From: JANQKX01 sp039028695
GTDB taxonomy: Bacteria; Pseudomonadota; Alphaproteobacteria; Kiloniellales; Kiloniellaceae
Reading direction: 5' to 3'
Assembly: GCA_039028695.1 (NCBI GenBank)
Contig: JBCCHN010000005.1
Coordinates: 24,403 to 88,402 of the forward strand
DNA length: 64,000 nucleotides
Shown: piece by piece, positions 25,075 to 33,801 of the stretch
Layout: each line of letters starts with the position of its first letter
How positions within the stretch are numbered: the stretch's first letter is position 1
Program-made: the position numbers and the translations under genes
The notes under the pieces: generated by a model
The model's database searches: none
What the model saw: the letters and a program-made list of their open reading frames with translations, nothing else
Told to the model about the DNA's origin: nothing

Positions 25075-25932
25075 TTATCGCCGATCCTCAAGCGACATCA
25101 AGAGCTGCTCCAAAAAGGGCTTCACGTCGGGCGGCTGATAGATCGCCGCGCGGATCAGGGAATCGAAATGCCGCGCCAACACCCGAATATGCTCCGTTGA
25201 GTTAAAGACAAAAAACATGCCACCCAAGTAGATGGCCGCCCGGGTGGGCCCAAAGACCGTGTAGGGCGATGCAAAGCGCCTCAAGCCGTCGAACAAGAAC
25301 CAGCGAAAGGTAGGATAGAGTTCATCGATAAGCTCGATCATGGCGCGCAGTTGGCGCACCCTCATATCCACCGGCATGCGCCGCCATATCCCTTCCCCTC
25401 GGGCAAAGCTCTCGACCGATTGAAAGGCGCTACAGGCCTCAATATCCGTATCTGGCCGGCGGCTGTAATCCAAACGCTCTTCCGCCTGACCCATCTGGGA
25501 TTCCCGTATGTCCTGACCAGCACTTTGAAATTCAAAGGCAATAACCTCATCCGTTTTGAGGAGATCCGGAAGGGTCGTGGGCACATAGCGGATCTTGTAG
25601 CCCTCCGCCTCCTTCTGCCAACGCTCCAGCACCTCGTCCATGGCTGCTTCGCCGCCCGCCTGGATCTCCAAACTCTCGGTGACGATTTTGGTGGCCAGAT
25701 GGTCCTCTTGGCTCAAACCCAGCAGCCAATCCACCGAGACCTGCTCACGTGCCGCGATCGAGGCCAGGGTCTCAGCGCGGGGCAAGCGGGTATTGCCCGT
25801 TGACAGAAGCTGAGACAGCGTCGAGCGGTCGATCCCCGCCCGGTCCGCGAAGGCCGAGCGACTCAGCTGGCTTCTGGCAATCACTTCGCTCAAGCGATTT
25901 TGAAATAGTTCAATGGTTTCCCGGCGTTTCAT
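25075..25932 (-). CDS. XRE-family transcriptional regulator with C-terminal sensor region
   Basis: A 285-residue protein. Residues 10-70 are a Cro/CI-type helix-turn-helix (SRSAFADRAGIDRSTLSQLLS, then LPRAETLASIAAREQVSVDWLLGLS). The remaining 215 residues form an alpha/beta region with no motif I can name, ending PPDVKPFLEQLLMSL; it probably senses a ligand. It is the first gene of the operon running to the GST gene. A perfect 10-bp inverted repeat lies 27 bases upstream of its start, so autoregulation of the whole operon is likely. Confidence 0.87.
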   Translation of the reverse strand: MKRRETIELFQNRLSEVIARSQLSRSAFADRAGIDRSTLSQLLSTGNTRLPRAETLASIAAREQVSVDWLLGLSQEDHLATKIVTESLEIQAGGEAAMDEVLERWQKEAEGYKIRYVPTTLPDLLKTDEVIAFEFQSAGQDIRESQMGQAEERLDYSRRPDTDIEACSAFQSVESFARGEGIWRRMPVDMRVRQLRAMIELIDELYPTFRWFLFDGLRRFASPYTVFGPTRAAIYLGGMFFVFNSTEHIRVLARHFDSLIRAAIYQPPDVKPFLEQLLMSLEDRR

Positions 25933-25958
25933 GGCTTACTCAAGAGGTGCCTGTTTGG

Positions 25959-25990
25959 TGATTTTATATAACATTTGTTTTATAAAATCA
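25959..25990. promoter_or_regulatory. Inverted-repeat operator candidate for the XRE regulator
   Basis: TGATTTTATA (25959-25968) and its exact reverse complement TATAAAATCA (25981-25990) flank a 12-base spacer. The 22-base centre-to-centre distance equals two helical turns, suitable for a dimeric regulator. It is AT-rich, unlike its surroundings, and sits directly upstream of the XRE gene. Confidence 0.65.
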
Positions 25991-26363
25991 TCATAATTGT
26001 TAATTAGTGCTCAAAATCAACGAATTATGCGCGAACCCGCATTGAAATTAACCCTCTAAGACGATTATCCTAAAATCTAGGAGAGATTGGAGCGACCCAC
26101 GGGCGGGACCGGGCTCGGCAAAGACCTCAAACCAAAATTGAGGCGGCCGACGAAGGAAACCAAATATTTGACCTGGCGTGGCCCGGCTGACCGGGCTGAA
26201 GAACAAAAAATCATCGTGCCAAGCAAATAGCGCTGAAAAAAACCCAGGCCGTTCCTTGCCGAAGGCTGGTCCTAGTGGGCTGTGCGGCAATTGGCCTGGA
26301 AAACGGCCACTGCGGTCAAAGCCTGAGCGCAGGAGGCCCGGATAAAGCTCAGGTAAGGCCCAG
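25991..26363. other. Divergent intergenic region between the XRE operon and the desaturase gene
   Basis: About 370 bases. The first 60 are AT-rich (AATTGTTAATTAGTG) and probably belong to the XRE promoter. The rest is GC-rich with short frames in several phases but no coding evidence. The desaturase promoter must lie here; I could not identify it. Confidence 0.45.
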
Positions 26364-27302
26364 ATGAGGCCAGTTAGAAAAGGTAAGCTAAGAATGTTTG
26401 TTGGTGACCGGCGCAGCCGGAATGTGCGTGTAGAATGGCCGACGGTGGGACTCGCCGTTCTGGTCTATGCCGCCTTCGGCCTGACGACCTGGTTTTACCA
26501 TGACCTGCCTTGGTGGGCGATTTTACCCTTGGGTGCCTATATCGTTGCCCTGCATGGTTCTCTCATGCACGAGGCGGTCCACGGCCATCCCACCAATCGT
26601 CGGGGCCTCAACGAGCTTATCGTCTTCCCCAGCCTTTGGCTTTGGCTGCCGTTCCGGCTGTACCGTCGGACCCATCTGACCCATCACCGGGACGAAGGCC
26701 TGACCGATCCTTTGCAGGATCCGGAGTCAAACTACGTCACGCCGGCACAGTGGGCTAGCTTCGGCCCGCTGAAGCGGGCCTTTTGGCGAGCCCGCTGCAC
26801 CTTGGCGGGTCGCATGCTCCTAGTGCCTCTGAGCAGTTGTTGGGAAACCGTCGTTGAAGCCGTCACCAAAATAACATCCAGAAACTTTGAAGACCTCAAG
26901 GCCTGGGGCCTACATGTCGTCGGTCTGATACCGGTCCTCTACTGGGCGATAGTGGTGTGTCAAATTCCGATTCTAGAGTACATTCTACTCTTTGCCTATC
27001 CGGGTCTGGCTCTGACCGTCGTACGCTCTTTTTTGGAACATCAGGCCCGACCAGAGCAAGGTCACCGGACGGCGATCGTCGAAGCCGGACCACTCATGTC
27101 CCTTTTATTTCTGAATAACAATTTACACGTGGTCCATCACGCCCGCCCTGAACTTGCCTGGTACCAATTGCCGGCAGCATACCGGGCCGAGAAGGACAAG
27201 TGGCTAAAAGACAACGGCGGCTATTGTATCAAGGGCTATGGCGCTATTTTCGCCAAGTACCTTTTTCGGGCCAAGGAACCGGTGCAGCATCCCCTAGCAT
27301 AG
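26364..27302 (+). CDS. Membrane fatty-acid desaturase / hydroxylase
   Basis: A 312-residue integral membrane di-iron enzyme with the three histidine boxes: HEAVHGH (69-75), HLTHHRD (104-110) and NNNLHVVHH (about 250). Four or five hydrophobic segments are visible (VGLAVLVYAAFGL, WAILPLGAYIVAL, LHVVGLIPVLYWAIVV, YILLFAYPGLALTVV). The last box with Asn before LHVVHH and the short length suggest an acyl-lipid or small-molecule desaturase/hydroxylase rather than a stearoyl-CoA enzyme. ATG 26364 has AAGG at suitable spacing; ATG 26394 is also possible. It is a single gene, convergent with the MttB-family gene. Confidence 0.88.
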   Translation: MRPVRKGKLRMFVGDRRSRNVRVEWPTVGLAVLVYAAFGLTTWFYHDLPWWAILPLGAYIVALHGSLMHEAVHGHPTNRRGLNELIVFPSLWLWLPFRLYRRTHLTHHRDEGLTDPLQDPESNYVTPAQWASFGPLKRAFWRARCTLAGRMLLVPLSSCWETVVEAVTKITSRNFEDLKAWGLHVVGLIPVLYWAIVVCQIPILEYILLFAYPGLALTVVRSFLEHQARPEQGHRTAIVEAGPLMSLLFLNNNLHVVHHARPELAWYQLPAAYRAEKDKWLKDNGGYCIKGYGAIFAKYLFRAKEPVQHPLA

Positions 27303-27328
27303 TTCCAATCTAGAGCATACAACCCCGG

Positions 27329-28879
27329 TCAGCTCTCCAGCGCACCGCCTTCTTCCTTGCGCTTGGCGACAAAGGCGTCCAATGCCTCCACGATTGCCGT
27401 GTCGATGGCGGGGGCCTCGTAAGAGGACAATAGTTCCTTAAACAGGCTATTGGCCCGCTGGGTTACGGTCTCACTGCCCGATTCTTCCCAGGTCTCAAAG
27501 TTACGCCAGTCCGATAGGATAGGCGCGTAAAAGGCTGTCTCATAGCGGGCCAGTGTGTGGGCCGCGCCGAAGAAGTGCCCGCCCGGCCCCACTTCCCGTA
27601 CGGCATCGAGCCCCAGACTCTCCTCTGTCACTTCAAGGGGCTGCAGGGTCTGGGCCATCATCTGCATCATTTCCGCATCGAGCACGAACTTTTCGAAAGA
27701 GGCACAAAGACCGCCCTCTAGCCAGCCAGCGCCATGCATTACCAAGTTGGCATGCCCCATCACCGCACCCCAGAGGGACATTTGCGACTCATAGGCTGCC
27801 TGACCATCCACGCAGTTCGCCGCATTGGTGTTGGACGAGCGGAAGGGAACCTTGAGGCGACGCGCCAATTGCCCGCCGGCAAAAGCGGCGCGGGTATATT
27901 CGGGCGTGCCGAAAGCCGGCGCCCCGGATTTCATGTCCACGTTGGAGGTGAAGCCCCCATAGATGACCGGCGCGCCCGGCTGAACCAGTTGGGCGAAGGC
28001 AAGGCCCGCCATGGCCTCGGCGTGTTGTTGGGCAAGGGCCCCGGCAATGGTCGCCGGGCTCATGGCACCTGACAGGGTAAAAGGCGTAATGGCCACTACC
28101 TGCTTGGCGCGCGCCATTTCGATGACACCTTCTATCATCGGACCGTCCAAACGCAGAGGCGAAGAAGTATTGACGATGGTAAAGAGTGAGGGTCGCTCCC
28201 GCAGCCCCTCTTCGCTCAAGCCAAAGCCGATCTTGGTCAGTTCAAGGGCATCGCGGATACGCGTGCGCCCGAGGGAATAGGCATGATAGGCCTTGTCGCT
28301 CAACACCAAAAAGTCTCGGATGCAATCCAGATGCCGGGTCGCCGGGTGCAGGTCCACCGGCTCTACCGGATAGCCGCCAAAGAGTTGGACGATATTTAAG
28401 CTCTGACCCAAGCGCAGGAAATTCTGATAGTCCTGGTGATTGCCGGGACGCCGCCCCCCATCCAGATCCGACGCGTTGGGCGCACTGGCCACCGAAGCAA
28501 AGGCAATAGCGCTGCCGCCAAAGTCCAGGTTATGAGCCGAGTTACGAGCGTGAAGAGTGAAACTTTGCGGAGCCTGGGCCAGCGCCTCTTTGATGAGACC
28601 CCGGTCAAAGCGCACCCGCTCCGATCCCTCAGCCACATGGGCGCCTGCTTTGCGCAGGATCTCCAACGCCTCGGGATGGAGGAAGTCCATTCCCACCTCT
28701 TCCAGAATGGCAAAGGCGGTTTCCTCCATGGCGTCAATTTGAGCTTCGCTCAGAACCTCGATCGGGCGATAGGGGTTTTTGTGTTGCTGCCAGGGCGATT
28801 GACGAAAGCCGCTGCCATTGGGCTTTTTACGTCCTCCTGATCGGCGCCGAGCGCCTGCTCGATCTCTCGTCCGTGCCAT
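27329..28879 (-). CDS. MttB-family (non-pyrrolysine) trimethylamine methyltransferase homologue
   Basis: A 516-residue TIM-barrel methyltransferase of the MttB superfamily, with the family segments LSEAQIDAMEETAFAILEEVG, PNASDLDGGRRPGN (the binding region conserved in the family) and SLFTIVNTSSPLRLDGPMIEG. The frame is uninterrupted, so no UAG-encoded pyrrolysine is needed; such homologues (MtgB type) demethylate quaternary amines such as glycine betaine, or related compounds. The basic N-terminal 30 residues are an extension. GGAAGGG precedes the ATG. In anaerobes the methyl group passes to a corrinoid protein; this window encodes such a protein and its partners 30 kb away. The substrate cannot be told from sequence. 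Confidence 0.9.
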   Translation of the reverse strand: MARTRDRAGARRRSGGRKKPNGSGFRQSPWQQHKNPYRPIEVLSEAQIDAMEETAFAILEEVGMDFLHPEALEILRKAGAHVAEGSERVRFDRGLIKEALAQAPQSFTLHARNSAHNLDFGGSAIAFASVASAPNASDLDGGRRPGNHQDYQNFLRLGQSLNIVQLFGGYPVEPVDLHPATRHLDCIRDFLVLSDKAYHAYSLGRTRIRDALELTKIGFGLSEEGLRERPSLFTIVNTSSPLRLDGPMIEGVIEMARAKQVVAITPFTLSGAMSPATIAGALAQQHAEAMAGLAFAQLVQPGAPVIYGGFTSNVDMKSGAPAFGTPEYTRAAFAGGQLARRLKVPFRSSNTNAANCVDGQAAYESQMSLWGAVMGHANLVMHGAGWLEGGLCASFEKFVLDAEMMQMMAQTLQPLEVTEESLGLDAVREVGPGGHFFGAAHTLARYETAFYAPILSDWRNFETWEESGSETVTQRANSLFKELLSSYEAPAIDTAIVEALDAFVAKRKEEGGALES

Positions 28880-29096
28880 AAGCCCTTCCCGTCTTTGTCA
28901 AACAGCGAGCGCGGTTGCGCGCGCATTCCATCTGAATCCTCTATAACGAAAGGCTCAAGGGCTGTATAGATATCTTTGTCGGAACCGTTCGTTCTGTGTT
29001 GAACCTAAGGACGCCTTTGGCCATCAGACAGTAATGAATATCCTAAAGCGCGGTTAATCCATTACCCAACGATCCATCATCCTAAAGGACAAAAGC

Positions 29097-30131
29097 GTGC
29101 TGCGGATCCCCGCTCTTCTGGTCGCCATCTACGCGCTGACCTTCATAAGTACCGAACAAGCCCATGCTCAGACGGCGCTTGAGGGCCATTTTATTGCCCA
29201 GGCGGCCTGTCCAGCGACCAAGAAGCTTACCAGCGACAATCCCGGCGAGATCGTGACCTCTGTCGGCCAAAGCTATGTTCTTCTCGGTGCCAACAATGAA
29301 CCCGCGAGCCATTTTTTGATTCTGGTCCCCGACGCTCCCGTGACCGAGCGACGCTGGGTACCTGCGGCCTGCGGATTGATCGATATCCCTCCCCTTCCCT
29401 CTAACGATGACTCGGTTATCTCGACGGATCCCATCGAAAACGTATTGGCAGCCTCCTGGCAACCCACCTTTTGCGCTACGGCCCGAGGCCGTACGAAGAC
29501 CGAATGTCGAGCCCTTTCGCCAAACCGGCCCGAAGCAAGGCAGTTCTCCATTCATGGACTGTGGCCCGACGACCTGCACGACAGGGAGCATTTCCCCTGC
29601 TATTGCGACTTCGGCACCCCCCGATCCTGCGAGGGCTCGCAGCCTTCCGTATCCTCTCTATCGCTATCTACCCCTTTGCGCGCCAAGCTGAGCCGCCTCA
29701 TGCCCGGCACCCGGTCCGGCCTGCACCTCTACCAATGGAGCAAGCATGGCTCCTGCTACGAAGACTTCAACTCAGGGCCGGAGGCCGGCGCCGATCCCGA
29801 GGAATACTACAGCGACACCATCTTGCTCATGGAGCAGCTCAACGCCAGCGCCGTCGGCCGGCTTTTTGCCGACAACTTAGGGCAGGAACTTACCTTCGCT
29901 GAGGTGGCCACAGCTTTCGATAGGGCATTTGGTCCCGGCGCTGGCAAGAAGGTGACCATGACCTGCCGTACCGTCGACGGCCAAGCGATGATTTCCGAAC
30001 TCTTGATCAACCTGGCCGGCGAGATCACCGCCGATAGCCGCCTGTCAAGCCACATCCAAACCGCCCCCACAAGAGCTACGTCGTCCAACCGACGGTCCTG
30101 CAAGGCTGGCATCGTACGCCGGGTTGAGTGA
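29097..30131 (+). CDS. Secreted ribonuclease T2 family protein
   Basis: A 344-residue exported RNase T2-type protein from GTG 29097, with AAAGGA eight bases upstream and a signal peptide (LLVAIYALTFISTEQAHA). Both active-site regions are present: CAS-1 FSIHGLWPD and CAS-2 LHLYQWSKHGSC. CAS-2 carries Gln where many members have Glu, a substitution allowed in the family pattern. Several cysteines (CPATKK, CATARG, CYCDFG) suggest disulfides. An N-terminal region of about 130 residues precedes the catalytic core. It probably degrades periplasmic or extracellular RNA for nutrient recovery. It is a single gene. Confidence 0.88.
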   Translation: MLRIPALLVAIYALTFISTEQAHAQTALEGHFIAQAACPATKKLTSDNPGEIVTSVGQSYVLLGANNEPASHFLILVPDAPVTERRWVPAACGLIDIPPLPSNDDSVISTDPIENVLAASWQPTFCATARGRTKTECRALSPNRPEARQFSIHGLWPDDLHDREHFPCYCDFGTPRSCEGSQPSVSSLSLSTPLRAKLSRLMPGTRSGLHLYQWSKHGSCYEDFNSGPEAGADPEEYYSDTILLMEQLNASAVGRLFADNLGQELTFAEVATAFDRAFGPGAGKKVTMTCRTVDGQAMISELLINLAGEITADSRLSSHIQTAPTRATSSNRRSCKAGIVRRVE

Positions 30132-30185
30132 AAAAACTCGAAAACGCCTCTGACTAAAGTGCAAATACAGCGACGGCAAAAACTT

Positions 30186-30932
30186 TCACCACAACGCCCT
30201 ATTCATGTCCCCTAGACTGGTTTTTTGCCGGCCGTCGCCATCGAAATTGTCTTCTGCCAGCCAGGTCACGAAATTCTCTCGCACCGCCGGCCATTCGCTG
30301 TCGATGATGGCGTAGTATGCCGTGTCCCGGTTTCGGCCCTTGGGCGTGTTGTGATTAAAAAACACTCCCTCGAAACGAAAGCCCAGCCGCAGGGCTGCGG
30401 AACGCGAACCGGTGTTCAGGGCATTGCATTTCCATTCCAGGCGCCGGTATTCCAAATCGGTCATGCCGTGATCCATCATCAGAAATAAAGCCTCGGTGGT
30501 CAGGACGGAATTCTGAAAAGGCGGTGCGAACCAGATGTGGCCGATCTCGTAGACCCCCACCAGCGGTCGGATCTCCAAGAAGCTGGCCATGCCGGCCAAG
30601 CCACCCCTTTTCATATCTCGGAGGGCAAAAAAGACCGTATCCGGATCAGCGGCACAGCCCCGCAGCCACTCGGTCATGGCCTCCGTATCGGCAAAGGGCC
30701 CATAGGGCAGATAGTCCCACAAGGCGAGCGCCGTCTCGTCCTCGTGGCCCACAGCAAAAAGGCCCTCGGCGTGTTTGCGCGGATCGATCGGCTCCAGCGC
30801 GACACGGGGACCTGCCAAGGGTAAGCGGCCGGGAAAAACCGCCGGCGGCAAGCTCTCCAACGGCCGGTCATTTAAGGCACGGCGGTTTTTCTGACTGGCA
30901 AAATCCTCAGGCGAGGCGAAATCGGCGGACAT
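30186..30932 (-). CDS. GNAT-family N-acetyltransferase
   Basis: 248 residues with a RimJ/RimL-type GNAT domain (Acetyltransf_3): RVALEPIDPRKHAEGLFA, VYEIGHIWFAPPFQNSVLTTEA for the acetyl-CoA region, and RRLEWKCNALNTGSRSAALRLGFRFEGVFFNH. An N-terminal stretch of about 40 residues lies before the domain. GAGGAA sits eight bases before the ATG. The acceptor is unknown; related proteins acetylate N-terminal or side-chain amines of proteins or small molecules. It is the last minus-strand gene downstream of the hutF cluster, separated by 160 bases from it. Confidence 0.87.
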   Translation of the reverse strand: MSADFASPEDFASQKNRRALNDRPLESLPPAVFPGRLPLAGPRVALEPIDPRKHAEGLFAVGHEDETALALWDYLPYGPFADTEAMTEWLRGCAADPDTVFFALRDMKRGGLAGMASFLEIRPLVGVYEIGHIWFAPPFQNSVLTTEALFLMMDHGMTDLEYRRLEWKCNALNTGSRSAALRLGFRFEGVFFNHNTPKGRNRDTAYYAIIDSEWPAVRENFVTWLAEDNFDGDGRQKTSLGDMNRALW

Positions 30933-31093
30933 GGTGTTTCCTCGGAAAAATCAATCGCGATGGGTCTGATTTAGACACCGAACTGGATTAAGAAAAGATC
31001 CGGTTCCCGCAAACTCGCGGGGCCAATTTGGAACAGGTCGCTTTGAAATCGACTGATCTCAATCCCGTTTTGACATGGTCTTGGCCGGCGCCG

Positions 31094-31914
31094 TTAGTTT
31101 GCCTTGCAGACCACAATGAGCTCGTTGCCATAGGATGGCGACGTCCCTTTGAAGTCGGAATACTCTGCTTCGACTGTAAACCCCATTAAGGCCAAAAGAT
31201 GATAGAGTTCCCATCGATGGGTCCAGCGCAAGGCCATCTCGCGGATATCTTCACGCAAAGTATCGCCGTTCTCATCGATTTCCGCATAGCGCCACAGATC
31301 TCTGCGCACCTGTGCCATATAATCAAAATCCGTGCGCAAAACCTCCGCCAGAAACCGCCTGCCGGTCACCTCATCCAACGAGATGCTCTGGGGGATGGCC
31401 GTCCCACCTTTCAAGAGCAGATCGAGACGCGGGTCAAAGAGATGAAGTGCCAAGCGACCGCCCGGGGCCAGGTGCGCGCGCAAAGCCGATAGGGTCTTTC
31501 GTTGGTCGGCGATTGAAAGCAAATGCTGAAAGGACCGAAAGGGGACAAAAGCGAAGGCAAAGCTTCGGTCCAAGCTTAAAGCCGCCATATCCTGGCAGAG
31601 CCATTCAATTCGCTGCTGGCATGCAAGCGGCAACGCCTGCGCCTTGGCTTTGGCGACCGAGAGCATTCCTTCCGAGAGGTCTATTGCCGTGATCTCAAAC
31701 CCCGCTTGTGCCAAGGGCAAGGTTATGCGGCCCGTACCGCAAGCCACTTCCAAGATGGGCCCATACGCCTCCGCGGCCAAAGCCTCGTAAAATTGCAGAT
31801 CCCCGGCGATCTGGGCGTATCGGTCCGGTAGAGGATATCATAGGCCTCCACAAATATTGACTGAGCCCCATCGTAAAAATCAGACAAGTCCGCCTCCCCA
31901 ATTGGTTGCATCAA
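31094..31914 (-). pseudogene. SAM-dependent methyltransferase interrupted by a one-base frameshift
   Basis: The N-terminal part lies in one frame from an ATG at 31914 (MMQPIGEADLSDFYDGAQSI through VEAYDILY). The rest lies in another frame (PDRYAQIAGDLQFYEALAAEAYGPILEVACGTGRITLPLAQAG). Joining them needs one extra base in CTCTACCGGACC near 31830-31833, where CC would become CCC; the second frame is closed by TGA just upstream. Joined, it gives a normal class I methyltransferase of about 270 residues: SAM motif I LEVACGTGR, motif II ITAIDLSEGM, and a C-terminus (GFTVEAEYSDFKGTSPSYGNELIVVC) of the common YcgJ/UbiE-like type. It may be a true inactivation or a sequencing error in a C run. It is the last gene of the hutF-OCD-methyltransferase operon. 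Confidence 0.8.
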
Positions 31915-31992
31915 GGATAACGGCTACTGCTCATTTTGACGACTTTGCTTTCAAATTTTTTTTTGAGGTCCGCCAACTTGCAAACCGGCCCC

Positions 31993-32763
31993 TCACCCAC
32001 GGCGGGCGACCACGATGGGCTGGTAATAACCGCTCTCGGCAGGCTCGACCCAGTGGACTTGCTCCAAATCAGCGGCCCGCAGTGCCGCTGCCAACTCTTT
32101 TCGGGTCACACACCAATAGTCTGTTGAGAAAATCATTGTGTCGGCCACCAAACTATCAGGCTGGTGCTGGAGGATATACTGATTGACCCGGTAGCCCTGG
32201 CCGTCGTGGCGCCAGTCCCAGGTTTGAAACACCACGCGGCGACCCTCGGGCCCGTCCAAGACCCGTGCCACCTCGGCCCGAGGCCGGCTTTCCTTAAGAG
32301 CGTCGTAATCCCGCAAGCTGGCGATCAAGAGGCCGCCAGGGGCCAACAAGCTGGCCATCTCGGCCAATGCCAGAGGCAGGTCTTCCCGCTCCAAGTGGGG
32401 CAAGGCATTATCAAAGGCGCAGACCACATCGAAGGGGCCGGAGTAATAGCCTGACAGGGCCCGCAGGTCGGCCACGGAAAACTTGATGGGCAGCTCCGAG
32501 GCCTCGGCTTCGCGCTTGGCCCGGGCCACGGCCACCGGGCTGAGATCGCTGGCCCGCACATCATGGCCCTGCCCGGCCAGCCCCAAGGCCTGGGTACCGA
32601 TGCCGCAGGCGCCGTCCAAGATCTTTTTCGGACCCGGCCCCAGCTCCTCGCTCAAGAGAGCGGTTATGAGTTTGCCCTGTCGCTGAACGGTCATCCCCCA
32701 GTCGTCAAAAAGGAGGTGATAATAAGCGCTCAAGTCATCGTAAAATTGGGCAACGTCGGCCAT
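31993..32763 (-). CDS. Class I SAM-dependent methyltransferase
   Basis: 256 residues with SAM motif I ILDGACGIGTQALGLA, motif II VRASDLSPVAVARAKREA, an acidic motif in FSVADLRAL and motif post-II DVVCAFDNALPHL. The C-terminal half (QTWDWRHDGQGYRVNQYILQ, TDYWCVTRKELAAALRAADLE) resembles small-molecule N- or C-methyltransferases such as glycine/sarcosine methyltransferase relatives, though I cannot name a substrate. It lies 33 bases downstream of the ornithine-cyclodeaminase homologue, so it is part of the hutF operon and presumably of the HutC regulon. Confidence 0.88.
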   Translation of the reverse strand: MADVAQFYDDLSAYYHLLFDDWGMTVQRQGKLITALLSEELGPGPKKILDGACGIGTQALGLAGQGHDVRASDLSPVAVARAKREAEASELPIKFSVADLRALSGYYSGPFDVVCAFDNALPHLEREDLPLALAEMASLLAPGGLLIASLRDYDALKESRPRAEVARVLDGPEGRRVVFQTWDWRHDGQGYRVNQYILQHQPDSLVADTMIFSTDYWCVTRKELAAALRAADLEQVHWVEPAESGYYQPIVVARRG

Positions 32764-32796
32764 GGCGAGAAATTTTGCCCGCTCTAGATTAAAAGC

Positions 32797-33801
32797 TCAA
32801 GCAAAGCGCAGCTGTTGGCCGATGCCTCGCTCGGCGGCTTTATGCAGCATCGCCATGCCCAAGGCAATATCCGAAAGGGACAGTCCCCGGTGCCAAAAGA
32901 GGATGGTCTCCTCGGCCGACTCCCGCCCCGGCCGTTGCCCCGTTACCACCTGGCACAGCTCGCCGGAAAGAGTCTCAGCCGAGAGTTTGCCTGCCTCCAC
33001 ATGGGCCCGCAGAGAGCCCAGCTTGCCGCCTTGGCACTGGCCCCAATCATCGACATAAAGCTTGTCCATGACATCGGTCAGGCTCAGCTCGACCGCCGAC
33101 ATGGTGCCATAGGGAATGACACAGGCGCCCGGCTTGACCCAGTCGGTTTTGAAGTGGGGATGGGGCGCGGGCAGGCGCGAGGCCTCGACCATGATATCCG
33201 CGCCCTCCAGGCAACTTTGCCAATCAGCCACCGCCTGGACCGGGCGTCCCAAGTCTTGGGTTAGGCGTTCGGCAAAGGGTTCGCGACTTTCCGGTCGGCG
33301 GGAATGCACCCGAATCTCTTCCAAATCAAAGAGATGGTTCATGAGTCGCACATTCCAGTAGGCGGACCCACGCGCTCCTATGTGGCCCAAAGACCGGCTG
33401 TCCGTACGGGCCAGGTACTTGGCACCCAGAGCGCTCATGGCGCCCGTGCGCATCTCCGTAATGGCCGTGGCATCCAGCAAGGCCTTGGGCATGCCGGTGG
33501 TGGGATCAAAGAGGTTTAAGAGCGCCATCTCAGACGGCAGCCCCTGCTTATAGTTATCCACATAATCGCCGACGATCTTCACACCAGCCGCGCGCAAGGG
33601 CTCAATATAGCCGCGCAGGACATTGAAATGGCCGTTAAATTTCGGATCAGGCTCGAGATGGACGCGGGGCTCGATCACCGTTTGGCCCAGCCCCTGGGCA
33701 CGCAATCCCGCCTCAACCGCATCCAGAATTTCCTGGTCCGTCATCTCCAATCGATCAATGTCCGGTCCATTGAGGTAGGTAAAGAAAATCTCCGACATCA
33801 T
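32797..33801 (-). CDS. Ornithine cyclodeaminase / mu-crystallin family protein
   Basis: A 334-residue protein of the OCD/mu-crystallin family, with RVHLEPDPKFNGHFNVLRGYIEP in the substrate region, VGDYVDNYKQGLPSEMALLNLF and a Rossmann NAD-binding half (LGHIGARGSAYWNVRLMNHLF, IRVHSRRPESREPFAERL). The glycine motif GARGSA departs from the usual GtGxQA pattern. Members reduce imines, act on ornithine or cyclise amino acids, and similar proteins have been annotated as tyramine oxidase subunit B. Its ATG overlaps the hutF stop (ATGA), so the two are translationally coupled, and a role in histidine- or glutamate-linked metabolism is likely. The reaction is unknown. Confidence 0.85.
   Translation of the reverse strand: MMSEIFFTYLNGPDIDRLEMTDQEILDAVEAGLRAQGLGQTVIEPRVHLEPDPKFNGHFNVLRGYIEPLRAAGVKIVGDYVDNYKQGLPSEMALLNLFDPTTGMPKALLDATAITEMRTGAMSALGAKYLARTDSRSLGHIGARGSAYWNVRLMNHLFDLEEIRVHSRRPESREPFAERLTQDLGRPVQAVADWQSCLEGADIMVEASRLPAPHPHFKTDWVKPGACVIPYGTMSAVELSLTDVMDKLYVDDWGQCQGGKLGSLRAHVEAGKLSAETLSGELCQVVTGQRPGRESAEETILFWHRGLSLSDIALGMAMLHKAAERGIGQQLRFA

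Noticed and set aside
26048..26290. 80-codon frame on the minus strand upstream of the desaturase
   Set aside because: No domain, no ribosome site and no conserved composition; likely chance.
27329..28879. Possible in-frame UAG pyrrolysine codon in the MttB homologue
   Set aside because: The frame is open across the full length with no UAG inside, so it belongs to the non-pyrrolysine group.
29730..29765. RNase T2 CAS-2 has Gln instead of Glu before the Trp-x-Lys-His-Gly motif
   Set aside because: The family pattern allows Glu or Gln there, so it is not an inactivation.
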